Shown: piece after piece, positions 43,998 to 55,100 of the stretch | Position numbering within the stretch: position 1 is the first letter of the stretch | How the letters are laid out: the number at the start of each line of letters is the position of its first letter | Source of the DNA: Rhipidocladum racemiflorum | Taxonomy: Eukaryota; Streptophyta; Magnoliopsida; Poales; Poaceae | NCBI GenBank assembly: GCA_036346355.1 | Contig: JAYEVF010000026.1 | Location: 2,356,001 to 2,420,000, forward strand | Reading direction: 5' to 3' | Length of the DNA stretch: 64,000 nucleotides | The notes under the pieces: generated by a model | Database searches by the model: none | What the model was told of the DNA's origin: nothing | The model's input: the letters and a program-made list of their open reading frames with translations, nothing else | Position numbers and translations under genes: made by a program

Positions 43998-46900
43998 TGT
44001 CGGGACCCGAATTTGCAAATCTGGACCCTCTGTGTATTCAGCACTAGTGCACACAGTCTTAACATTGGTAAATATCACAATCATACCACTCGATACTAAT
44101 AAAGTACTTTAATTAAATAGTCAAACTGGTTACCCGACCTTATAGTCAAGTTACAAATGTACGACTCGCAGGGCGAAACTTATTTAAAAGAGAAATAATA
44201 GCAGCGGAAAATAAGATAACTTCGTGGCGCCATCCAGTATACCACAGGCAACTGACTGGGCTCGCTCCCTAAGTAGACGGTTCCTCTTGGAGCTCCTCCT
44301 CCAAAGCTGGTGTAGTCTCCTCTTCAACTGGTGTTGTATTATGGCAAGGGTGAGTACTTGGTACTCAATAAGTCATGCACAGAATGCAGCTAATAGACTA
44401 TATGCATGGCTTGATACAAAGGAATAGCTCAAGGTATATTTGCAGTAAAACAACATTTGACAAGTAGCATAAGTAGATTCGAAAGTAGTAGAAACAAGTA
44501 TAGCATAAATAACTTTTCAAGGAGTTTAATAAACATCTTTCCCATCCTAATCCACATTTCCGTCAACATCACTATTAATCCAACCCAACCTTTCAAATCC
44601 AAATTATTTTCAGAAAATCTAACCCTTGACTGTAATTCCCGAGCGATGTCCAATACCGCGGACACGGCTATTCGAATAGATTCTACACTCTGCAGAGGTT
44701 ATGCACTTTACCCACAAGATACAGTCAAACACCACAAAGGCGAGTTCCCGTAACAAAGTCTTTCGGAAACTTCTAACAATACAAGTGAGCCTCCCCGGTT
44801 GTTGCACACTAACCCTTCCCTTAGCTAAGGCGAAGTTTAAGCCAACCAACCGTTAGATGGGTACCTGGCCTCAGCCCCAGTACGCTCCCCCGTACAACTT
44901 ACACAAAGGGTGTAGTTGACCTCCTGAGGTCCCACAGGTACGTTATTAGCAACTTAGTCAACTAGGTCCGTCCCATTACAGACATGTGGTTGCACGCTTG
45001 ACTCAGTTCAATGGCTTGCAAGGTGAAGTCCTTAGGGTGACCAGGGCAAGACTACCCGAAGAACCAAATCAACATTCCCAATGCCACACCGCCCACCTCG
45101 ATCATTCTTGACAAAAGCCCCGATCGAAAACTATTTATCAAACCCCAGTTGATTACCATGCACCACGTGCCATCAACATCACATGATACCTTTCCAAAAC
45201 AGGTTCAATATATCATTAAGTCAATATTAACATTTGATTGTCCAAAATCATGTCATGAGCACGTAGCAGGTCTAAGCCATATACTACAACGATCTAAAAC
45301 CCATGTTAGCAATTTAATAATGTCCAACTAGTAACCACAACTAGGGTGACAAGGGGTCATGGCACATACTTAGGTAATCAAGGTGTCATACAGCAATTTG
45401 GCATTTATCTAATTTCCCATATTTAAATAAAGTATTTTCTAATTGAACTAGCATGCAATAGGTTAAATCAAAATAAGTTTCAAAATAGGATCAACATGGT
45501 CAAAGCACAACTTGCCTTCAAAAAGTACTTGTTCTTGGTCTTGAGTTGGATCCTGAGTCAACACTTCTCCTTCGAATCCTTCCGGCACTTCAACGTCTAC
45601 TCGTAACGCGTGCAAATAGCAATACACGAATAAACAATAGGCAAAAAGTATCCAAACATCAAAATAAAATCCATAAACAGAGAGAACATAATTTTATGAA
45701 TTTTTAGGAACTGGAATCGCTCAAATCGGAGTTAAAACACAAAAGTTATGATTATTTAAAGTTTAAATAATCAATTAAATAATATTACAGAGAAAAAATT
45801 TAGTCCAAAAATTAAAAAAAATTCATAATTAGGTAGATCTCAATTTTATACAATTTTAGAAATTTGAATCACTCAAATCGGAGTTGAAACACAAAAGTTA
45901 TAAGCATTTGAAGTTTGAAACAAATTTTGAAATCATTATTTCGAATTAATAAATCATTTTCTTTTTCGGAAATTAATTATTGCGCCACCGACACGTGGCA
46001 GCCTCGACATGGCCGACGTCACCGGTCCATGGACTCGGTCCACGCCGGCTCGGGTCTACCGTGGACCCGGCCCACTACCACGTGAGATCGACAGCGGGAC
46101 CACTCGGGTGACGCCATTGCTTGGACGTCGGGCTCAACCAGTCTTGGCAGTGGGACTCCACCGACGACGTCATGGGTGACTTCACCGCGGTAGGGTGGCC
46201 GGCCGACGCAGGGCCCGCCATGACGTCGGCGTGGACGCCATGGCGCGGTTTAGTCACGTCGGCCCGACACGCGGGCGGCGTGTCGGCGTCACACGCGACG
46301 GGGTGCGCCGATCGCGGCCAGGCTTCCCGACATCGGCGCAATCTCGGCCGTTGATTTGAAAATCGACGGCCCGTATTAGATCTGGACTCACGCGCTTGGG
46401 TTAACGCTGTTGATCTGACCGCTGATCTAGATCCAACGGTCGAGATTGGATCTGGGATTTTGGACGGGATCTCACCGGCGGGATGACGTGGACGCGTCTG
46501 GACCTTCGAATCTTGATCGGACGGCGGTGAGAGCTCGAGGGCAACGATGGCGGTGCGGCGGCGCTGTCTCACCGGACGCGAAGACGGCGACGAACCCGTC
46601 GGGCGCATGGCTACTCCGGTGAGATGGATTGTGCCTACTGCGCCTTTGGCCTGGGGAACTCTGGTCGGGCTCGGATGCGCGGAGGACGGCGACGGGCCGA
46701 GGCGAGACAAAAACCGTGGCAGCGCTTCACGCAACTACGGTGAGCGATTCCGATGAACCTACGGCGGCTAGAGCTCGGTGGGTTAGGGCAAAAAGTGCGC
46801 GGGGTCACGGCGGTCCTCGGGGTACCACCCGATACTTAAATGCCCTCGGCATGCGCGCACGGGACGGAGCCCTAGTCCCATACGGCGGCGGAGTCCGGCG

Positions 46901-47451
46901 GCGATTCGGACGGAGACGACGACGCACGACCGTCCACGTGTCCGGATCGACGGCTGGGATCGCACGGCGTGAACGGGTCTGGATCGGATCCGATCGGATC
47001 GGTGCGGCTTGATTCGGAGCGTTGGATCTCGATCCAACGGTCGGATCGATTAGGGTTAGAACCGGGTTCGGTCGAGTCACGTGGCTCGGGTCGGACTCGA
47101 GTCTGACTCGGACTCGGGTCCGGTCGGATGAACAGTACTCGACCCAACTCGAATTTCCAGCGATTTAATAATTAAAATAATTCCCAGAAATTCAATTAAT
47201 TCATTAAAAATAGCAAAAGACTCAGAAAAATTCCAGAAAAATTCTGGAAAATATTTTGGATCATTTTGGACTCAAATAAAATATTTCCAACAAAACTTTA
47301 TTTGCAAAGTTAAATTCTTTAATTATTTTAAAATGGAATAAATTCAAATAAATTCCAAATAAATCCAAATAAATTCCAGAAAATTCCAAAAATTCACCAA
47401 AGTGCCAAATCACACAATAATTTAAGAAAAACAAAATTTTGGGGTGTTACA
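43998..47451 (-). repeat. Chromovirus 5' LTR (3454 bp)
   Basis: It matches 35237-38296 over most of its length. Two regions differ: 45985-46350, where many one- to ten-base gaps occur in a GC-rich block, and 46665-47090, absent from the 3' LTR. The extra segment is flanked by the similar CTCTGGTCGG and CTCGGGTCGG, a signature of deletion between short repeats in the 3' LTR. Confidence 0.95.
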
Positions 47452-49192
47452 AATACCTAGTACACTAATAGTCTAATCTCTAATACTTATCTTATATGAT
47501 TATACGAATACACTTGTCTTACATTTATACCTCCTCAAGAGTTCAGTTCTTAACTAGTCTTTGGAATTCTGGATTTCAGTCCTCAGTGAGGACTCTTGTC
47601 GGCTTGTCTCCTTCGCTCCTTCATCAGCAGCTCAGCGCCTCAGTCGAACAGCCCCTAGTGGCCAGCTCCATGCCACCACCGATGCCAACTGCCAAGGCTC
47701 CCAGTCTCCCAGGCCGTCCATCGCCTTAGCCTTCAAGGCTCCAGCAGGCGCCAAAGCTCCACAACCTCAAGGCTCCACTGGCGCCCTCTGCTCCTGCCGG
47801 CTACGGCCTGCTTCACCGTCTCCACCGTGAATCACCCCTACTCGGCCGCCGGCTCGCTAGCACAGGTATAGGATTGGTGATTTGGGAGAGGCCGACGGAT
47901 CACGGGAGTAAGACCAAAGATTTGAGGGTTGGGGAATTTGGGGATTTGTGGTGGCCTGGTGGGGATTTCAGATCTATAATAAGCCGGGATCGATGGCTTT
48001 CTTGCTGCCGGTGATGATCGGAGGTTCTACGTGCATCGTCGGTGAGCCCGGGCAGACGCCCGCCCTGCCCGAGAACTGCCTCCGCCACTGCTCGTAGCTC
48101 TTGCTGCGGACGCCGTTCGTGCTGCTCCTGAGCACGCAGTCCCTGACGGTGACTTCGGTCACGTCCTTCTCGCCCTTGTACCTCCCGAGGCAGCCCACGC
48201 TGATGCCCTGCCCTGGGCCGCAGGTCACGCCGGTGATGCTCACGCGGGCGCTCCCGGCGCCGATGGAGATGCAGTCGTCCCCGGTACCGATGATCGCACC
48301 CGTGACGGCTATATTGGACGAGTCGCCGATATGGATGCCGTCGGTGTTGGGGCTGTCTGCAGGCACGGTGATGGTCACGTTCTTGATGGTGTGACGTGAC
48401 ATGTAGATGTTGATGTGGAAGAACTTTGCATCGAGTAGCGTGATGCCAGAGACGGTCCCGTTCTTCACAAAGTCCAGCACCAGCGTCTACAAGTACGCCA
48501 CACACACACACCAACATATGTTTAAAGAATGTCCATATATAGAGTGCGTGTGTACGTATACACATATGCATGCACGTACGTTGGGCAAGGCCTTGCAGTC
48601 CTTGGTCCAGACAGCTTTGCCCTGGCCGTCGAGCGTGCCGGAGCCGGTGATGACAACGTTGTCGACGTGCAGGATCTCGATCCAGTTAGCCTCGTACTTG
48701 GCCAGGTTGGTGATGCTCAGCGGGATGCCGTCGAGCTGGATGGTGACATCGCCTTTGCACGGCCCGCTGAAGTTGAGGGGGCCAACCAGGAAGTCGCCCT
48801 TGGGGATGAGGACCGTTTGCTGCCCAGCCGCGCCGCACGCCGGCTTCCACGCATCCTGGAGCGCCTGAAAGGCATCGTCGCATCTCGTTGTCGGTCAGCG
48901 AAAGCATTCCCCATGGCAGCAATTGACTGGATCCGGTGATGGCAGAAATCAAATTAAGTTTGTTTCTTACAAAAAAAATTACCTTCGTGCTGTCCGTCTT
49001 GCCGTCGGCGGTTGCGCCAAGCTTTGTGATGTCGAAGGCCCCGTCGGGTCCGGAGGCCTCTGCGGCGCCTCCCACCGGCTCGGGGGCAGGTGCAACGCTC
49101 TCCTTCGCTACGGACCCTTTGGTTGCGCACGCGGCGCACACGACGACCATCAGGACGAACAAGACCCTGATAGCGTTGTTCCTGAAAGCCAT

Positions 49193-49780
49193 TTTCGCCA
49201 TGTCGCTTGTCCTCTCGCCGATGCAGCGATCTAGGACCATCAGATCATTGTTGAGATTCGGGAGTATCGATTACGTCCGATCATATGATTTGATCTAACG
49301 GCCCGGTGATATCCGGGTGAGGTATCCAACAGTTCAAAATTTGGATGTTAGCTAACACAAAAACATCCGGATGATACCTATACACTCCCTTGATAAATAT
49401 TATCCGGATGTTTTTATTGCTGAAATCATCCAAATCGCTGCTCCCGGGAGGAGACCCGTTTGCATGCTACGTTCAAGGCATGTTGGTCTTGCCTTCGCTA
49501 TTTTCAGGCCATATTGTTGAGCTGTCGCACTGTCCTCTAGTTTTTTACATCCGTGTTTATATTTTTCTTTCTATGACCAACTCTTTCCAGATTGAACCGC
49601 GTGTGATGTATATATATGCATGGATTAGGATTGGACACAAAAAAGGCTTCAGGCACGTAGCTTCAAAATGTTGCTGACGTTATTGAAGTGGTTCTCTTTG
49701 CATCATGGATCTTGGTGGCAGATGTGGTTGTTTGGGAGAACTCATCTTTTTAACTCAACAAACCCTACTATAAAGTAACA
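49193..49780. promoter_or_regulatory. Upstream region of the polygalacturonase gene
   Basis: This non-coding stretch holds the presumed promoter on the minus strand. About 49359-49416 carries an inverted repeat of AAAACATCCGGAT facing ATCCGGATGTTTT, with a core of about 20 bp between the arms. The nearest clear minus-strand TATAAA (complement TTTATA, about 49556) is some 360 bp from the start codon, which is far for a TATA box. No proven promoter element can be named. Confidence 0.35.
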
Positions 49781-50140
49781 CATAGATCACACTCTATTTA
49801 TGACGATTTTTTTGAAACAATCACAAATAGAATTATCAGTGATGGTTTTAAAATTCAAAATGGCGGAAAGACTATTTGTGATGGTTTTTGTTTAAAAGCG
49901 TCACAAATAATTCATTTTCTGTGATTATTTTTGACTAAAACCGCTACAGATACTATTGAAATTATCTGTGACAGTTTTAGCCAAAAATCGTCACAGATAC
50001 TCTTTTATCAATGATGATTTTTAGATAAAATCAACACTGATAAAGGAGCATATGCGGTGGGTTTTTTAAAAAAATCATCACTAATAAAAGTATATCTGCA
50101 TCACTGAAAATATTACGTGCGGCAGATATTCCGTATATAC
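49781..50140. repeat. Subterminal repeat array, CACTA-like
   Basis: The stretch repeats a short unit of the form TGTGAYGGTTTTNGNYNAAA and its complement (CGTCACAGATA, ACCGCTACAGATA) about eight times in both orientations. CACTCTATTTATGACG near 49792 could be a decayed CACTA terminus. It differs in sequence from the CACTA end at 32434, so it is a separate family. The other end is not visible. Confidence 0.5.
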
Positions 50141-50181
50141 CTCGACCAAGGTCCCCTAACTAAACCCGACGCCTCCCCCGC

Positions 50182-50781
50182 TGTCGACGGTTGGAGCCGT
50201 CGGCAATGAGATTTGTGATTCGTGGGGATTCGTGCGAGATTGAAGCTAGATAGTAACACAGGATGTGAGGGCGATTTTTAGACAGGTTCGGGCTCTCCTG
50301 ATGGAGATAATACCCTAGTCTTGTGTTCTTGTTAGTTTGAGTTTCTTCTTTTTTCTCTTCTTCTTTTCCTCCTTTTACAGGGTTGTCCCCTCCCGCCGTA
50401 TATACTAGGGGGAGGGCACGTTACAAAGGGGCGCCACCTGGCATTGGACCAGATGGACTCATGAGTAGCCTATTTGTCTCTATTAGCCAGACTCAGCTGC
50501 CACCAAGGGATTTGGTTGCTACTTTCCCGACCCACACCTACTGATTCGCCAGGGTTAGGTGGCCACAGGCTGCAGGCGCCAGGCTGCAGGCTTTGCTTTA
50601 TGCAGGATTGTCCTGGCGTGAGACGAAGCTTCGTCGGGAGGTGACTACCTGTCTTGGGAGGGGGGAAGTTGGGCCCTGACCATGTCCTCCTTGTGGCGTT
50701 TTCGGGCTTTCGGCCCAGCTCGCTGCTCATACGAGTCGTCCACGGGCTTCTTTGCAGGACCCCAGTCTTGGACATCCCACA
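50182..50781 (-). repeat. Tat-lineage 3' LTR (600 bp) and polypurine tract
   Basis: The LTR runs from TGTCGACGGTTGG to CATCCCACA. The next bases on the plus strand, GTAGCCCCCAAGTGC (50782-50796), are the complement of GCACTTGGGGGCTAC, the polypurine tract typical of grass Tat elements. A minus-strand TATATAC near 50398-50405 may be the LTR promoter. The 5-bp left flank is CCCGC; the partner LTR is not in the window. Confidence 0.8.
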
Positions 50782-50954
50782 GTAGCCCCCAAGTGCTTTA
50801 AGATCGAATAACCTTGTCCTGTCCTGTAAAAAAGAGACTTCTATAGGTAAGGAGATCATAAAGGACTTGTTAGTACACTGGATTAATGTCGGCTCCTGCT
50901 CATGTCCGAATAGCGCTTACACCCGTTTATTTGACCCTCTCGAATATATCAAAA

Positions 50955-51655
50955 ACAGTCCGGCTCGAGGCCGAGTGGTACCCGCACCCGTGTACGGTGT
51001 GTGGCAATCGGCTCATGAAGCACAATTGACCCTCCTAGGGCATACCTAATGTAGGCCGGCTCGTGGCCGAGTGGTATCCGCATCCATTTACGGTGTGCGG
51101 CAATTGGCTCATGAAGCTCAATTGACCCTCTTGGGGCATACCTAAAGTAGGTCAGCTCGTGGCCGAGTGGTACCCGCACCCGTTTACGGTGTGCGGCAAT
51201 TGGCTCATGAAGCTCAATTGACCCTCTTGGGGCATACCTAAAGTAGGTTGGCTCATGGCCGAGTGGTACCCGCACCCGTTTACGGTGTGCGGCAACTGGC
51301 TCATAGAGCTCAATTGACCCTCCTAGGGCATACCTAAAGTAGGTCGGCTCATGGCCGAGTGGTACCCGCACCAGTTTACGGCGTGCAGCAATTGGCTCAT
51401 GAAGCTCAATTGACCCTCTTGGGGCATACCTAAAGTAGGTCGGCTCATGCCCGAGTGATACCCGCACCCATTTACGGCGTGCGGCAATTGGCTCATGAAG
51501 CTCAATTGACCCTCTTGGGGCATACCTAAAGTAGGTCAGCTCATGTCCGAGTGGCTCGTGGCCGAGTGGTACCCGCACCCATTGACGACGTGCGGCAATT
51601 GGCTCATAGAGCACAATTGACCCTCGCAGGGCATACCATGGTCGTTCAGAGTAAT
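50955..51655 (-). repeat. Tandem array of about seven 96-bp units
   Basis: Unit starts (GTAGGYYGGCTC) are at 51051, 51147, 51243, 51339, 51435 and 51531, exactly 96 bp apart. One earlier partial unit starts near 50955. The last unit has a short internal duplication (GTGGCTCGTGGCCGAGTGG, about 51550). Because 96 is a multiple of three, the minus strand keeps an open frame from 51743 to 50949 (264 codons) made of 32-residue repeats (GHEPTYFRYAPRGSIELHEP...). It lies between pol/antisense genes and 3' LTR, where Tat elements often hold tandem repeats. I regard the open frame as likely incidental. Confidence 0.85.
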
Positions 51656-52171
51656 ACCTGTACCCGTTTACGGTGTACAGTTTTCGATTCGCATGGAGTG
51701 TATCCTCAAGACCGTTTTGGTTAAATCCTCCTGCGGTACCCAATCACGCATACAGCAATGACCAGCAATTGACCCCAAATTGTGGGGTGTATCGCTAGAG
51801 GATGTTCGGAAAGTGCCCGGTCCCAAACTTCCATGGCGACCGGCGTTTGGGCCCATCATGGGGCGCACTCTATCCCAAACTTTGAACCAGACTTGACATT
51901 TGGTCGCGACTTGCGCGACACAGCGAACGGCCCAGCTTGGGGCATGCCCTAGATCTGGCCCAACATTATGTACGGGAGCCACTACTGTTTTCCCGAGGCG
52001 AATACCTAGCCCCACTTCCTGTAAACAAAGAATCCTTCATTGGGGGAAAGACGCCTTTGCCCCTCCACCAACACAGTTGCGAAATCTCCGAAACTTCTTG
52101 GGCGACCTTGGTAGCTTAGGGTTTCCGGCCAGCACTCCAAAACTTCTCCCCAGAAGCCCCACTCCGCCAAG

Positions 52172-55100
52172 ATGTCTTCTTTTTCATCGCCGGAAGCGAA
52201 CACGGGTCCGGCGGCCGCAGGATGGGAGGCCTCCGTGTCTACGGGGGCTCACCTGGAGGAGCTAGTCGCCGCCGGCGTTCTTCCTCCTCTTGAACTGATT
52301 TCCGCCCGGCCCGTAGCAGGTGAACCCTACCCCACTCCTCGGGCCAAAAAAATTGTGGTCTTCAAGTCCTTCTTTTGGCGGGGGTTTAGTGTTCCTGGGA
52401 GCGCCTTCTTTCGGGGGCTTCTTCACTTTTATGAGATTGAACTGACCAACCTAAACCCTAACTCCATTATTCAAATCGCCATATTTGTCCAACTCTGCGA
52501 GGCGTATCTTGGGATCCGTCTTCATTTTGACTTGTTCTGTTCCCTTTTCCTTCTCAAACCTCATCCAACTCGGAGCGCTCCCAGTGCCATTGGGGGAGCC
52601 GGATTTCAGCTGCGGGATGGCCTGAGGAGACATTACTTCTCCATCCCCTTCAAAACCTCCCTCAAAGGTTGGAAGCGGGAATGGTTCTATTGCGCCAACG
52701 TTGATCCTTTTCTTGCTCCCTTCGCCGGCCGTGCTCCTACAGTCTCTCGATGCTGGAGCGATCCCCCAAAGGGCCGCGGATTGGACCAAGTCACCGAGCT
52801 TCTGGCGCTGATTGATGATCTGAAAACCCAGGGCTTGACCGGCATTGGGATCGCCATCAGCTTTGCCAAGCGCCGGGTGCAACCTTTGAAGGAGCAGATC
52901 CATTTGGGGTTCCAGTATAGTGGGACTCAGGATCCCACCCGGGAGACGAACGCGCCCCTTCCGAGAGATGTCTTGGCGGCGCGGCTGATTGACTTCTTTG
53001 CCCCGGGCACCGAGATTACCAACCGAGGTTGCCCGGGCAAGTTTTCGGCGCAGAAGGCTCCTCCCCGTGTGAGTATTCCTTACTTTTGAGGAATCGCTTA
53101 ATAGTTTTTGCCTAATTTGCGATTCTGACAATATGTGGTCGTTCACCTTTCAGGGGCGTGAAGCCTTCATTTCTGATGCTCCGACTGTTGGTCTCTCACC
53201 GAGGAATATTCGTACTAAGCTGATTCTTCGGCTGAGGAGCAGGGAGCTTCTAAGAGGGAAAGATTATCAACAGAGGAGGCTCTTGCTTCCTCCCCGGCTG
53301 GGCCATCGACTGCTGTTAGGCCCGGGGAGCAAGGTTCAGGGTCTCCATCTTCCGGGCAGGCACCAGCCCCGAAGGTCGGAGTTGACATGGGCTCCCCTCC
53401 GAGTGGTGCTGGCGTCCGCAGAAAGCCTGGAATGAAGTTCAAGAAGTCCAAAAGGTATTCTACCTATTGACTCTTGTTTTTGTCTCTTCACATCTGTCCC
53501 GACACACCCTCTCTTTGGTGGATCAGGGCTCCCTCCACGGACGTTCCAGTAGAGACATCTTCTGAGAGGGAACCTCCAAAGTCGACTTCTCCAGGAAGGA
53601 CTGCTTCACCCATCGTGTGATGCCTTAGAGCGTCAGAGCGATTCTAGGGTTCCTTTTTCCTGGTTTTGTTTCGGGAGGAATGAGGGAAATTGTTGGGGAA
53701 TTAAATAATTGAAGTTTATGTGGCGTATTAATATTAAATTTGGAGCATTCGGGCTAGAAACAGTGGGCCGAGGAAAACTTGGGCCTGGGCCGGGAATTCT
53801 TCTCCCACCTCCCCCTCCCCATGCCCTAAGTGGGCCGGCCCACCTCCCCCTAAAGGGGTGGCGCCTCCCCATGTGGCCGGCCACCCCACCCCAAACCCTA
53901 GGGCGCCTCCCCCTCTCCCCCTAGCAGCATCCCCACTCCACCTCTTCCTCCCCTTGCGTGGTGCTCAAGATCCACCGCGAAACGCGAAGGAGAAAACGAG
54001 AAGAGGATCCGTGGAGGCGAGGAGGACGAACAGATTTCCACTCCGGGGATCGTCGCATGTTCTTCGTGGGTTTGCAAGGGGGAACTCAAGGTAAAATTCC
54101 CAATCTTTTACCCCTGTTCTACCTAGGGATTAGGAGTGTATTAGATCTGGTGGTGAGTGGTTTGGATGGATATTGATGGGGGAGAAGGGTAGATGTTCAC
54201 GTGGTGCTATTTTTGGAAGGGGATATTGTGCAGCGCGGATTGTTTCACGTTTTACGTGACCTAGACGATTTTTCCTGCCAAAACCTATAACTAGAAAGTT
54301 GTAGATAACGTCGAGATCTAGCTTATGTAAGTTTTTAAGAATTTTTGGGACGACGGTCTGAGAGTTACAGCTGTTGGAAGTTGACGAACAGAATCTGGAA
54401 ACAGATTTCGTCTACTGTGTTGGACGTCTGTTTAGGCATAATTAACAATGGAATTGAAATTTATGATCTTCATGAAAGTTGTAGATCCCGTCAATAAATA
54501 GCTCCTGTAATTTTTTTATATTTTTATGATCTGTATAAAAAAAGATACGAAATTGTGAAGAGAGGGTGCTGCTGTTTGATCCGGACAGATCGGGGTTTCG
54601 GTGTTTTAAAAGGGGAACGGGTTGTAGGAAACGCGTGTTTGAATTGTGTGATCAATTGTGATGTTATTATATACTGAAAGAATGCTTGTTCAGGTGGTGC
54701 CCCTTCTGGACGCAACTAGGTTCATCATCCACGTTGGTAAAGGCAAGTGGAAGTAGCGGTCTTGCTAAACTATAACTCGCTATTTGTTTCGTCTTCAATA
54801 TAAACCTTAATTGCAGCACACCTAGATGGTTTAACTACTTGTTTATGAGATTGCAATATCCTATCCTGCATTGTGATGTGGTTGTTTGGCTTTTGAATCA
54901 TGAGTAAGAATGAAGAAAGATGTTGTCTGCAAGATGAATTGTTGAGATATTCTATCTCAATGATGTTCGCATTTTATCCATGTTATTTGATGGTATGCAA
55001 GCATGTGAATTCAGAGTGGGAAGTTATGAATGTATTTATGCATGAAGCATTAACTGCATAATCATGCATTGGAAGTTTGTCGACGCCAACAAGGCGCGAT

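Larger units (their letters stand above)
35237..47451 (-). mobile_element. Tekay/Del-lineage Ty3 chromovirus, structurally complete, TSD AATAC
   Basis: The 12.2-kb element is bounded by AATAC on both sides (35232-35236 and 47452-47456). Both LTRs read TGTCGGGACCC...GGGGTGTTACA on the plus strand. A Met-tRNA primer site (43980-43995) and a polypurine tract (38297-38311) lie at the expected positions. Reading right to left: extra ORF, gag, protease, RT, RNase H, integrase and a C-terminal chromodomain-like tail. Structure and flanks are intact, but the reading frames carry several single-base shifts and stops. Confidence 0.95.
34621..48090. mobile_element. Non-autonomous hAT element (about 1.25 kb), TSD CTCGTAGC, carrying a retrotransposon
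   Basis: The left end is CAGTGGCGGAGCCAGG (34621) and the right end is CTGCCTCCGCCACTG (48076-48090), inverted with minor differences. Perfect 8-bp duplications CTCGTAGC flank it (34613-34620 and 48091-48098), diagnostic of hAT. Subtracting the nested chromovirus and its 5-bp duplication leaves about 1250 bp: 34621-35236 on the left and 47457-48090 on the right. Neither arm has transposase sequence, so it was moved by an enzyme supplied elsewhere. The right arm is GC-rich near the end. Confidence 0.9.
34262..49192 (-). pseudogene. Exopolygalacturonase (GH28), last exon split by a hAT insertion
   Basis: Three exons: 49192-48983 (70 codons), 48864-48580 (95 codons) and 48486-48091, continuing across the insertion as 34612-34262. 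Introns are GT-AG and phase 0. The total is 413 residues plus TGA, the usual size of grass pollen exopolygalacturonases, which trim galacturonic acid from pectin in the cell wall. Residues 1 to about 22 form a hydrophobic signal peptide (FRNNAIRVLFVLMVVVCA). GH28 motifs are NTDG (212-215) and GDD (D235, D236). The GHG motif reads GQG (Q258) and RIK reads RSK (292-294), so two catalytic motifs are changed. Start 49192 was chosen because it gives a standard signal peptide; 49201 is possible. The hAT element sits between residues 297 and 298. Interrupted as it is, the gene would make only a truncated protein. Confidence 0.9.

Noticed and set aside
47561..47830. A protein-coding exon in the right arm of the hAT element
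   Set aside because: Composition is Pro/Ala/Ser-rich with no motif, and no transposase or host-gene similarity is recognisable.
50949..51743. A 264-codon repeat protein gene on the minus strand
   Set aside because: The frame is open because a 96-bp tandem unit is a multiple of three; units differ mostly at amino-acid-changing sites and the array lies in the 3' non-coding part of a Tat element. Reported as a repeat instead.
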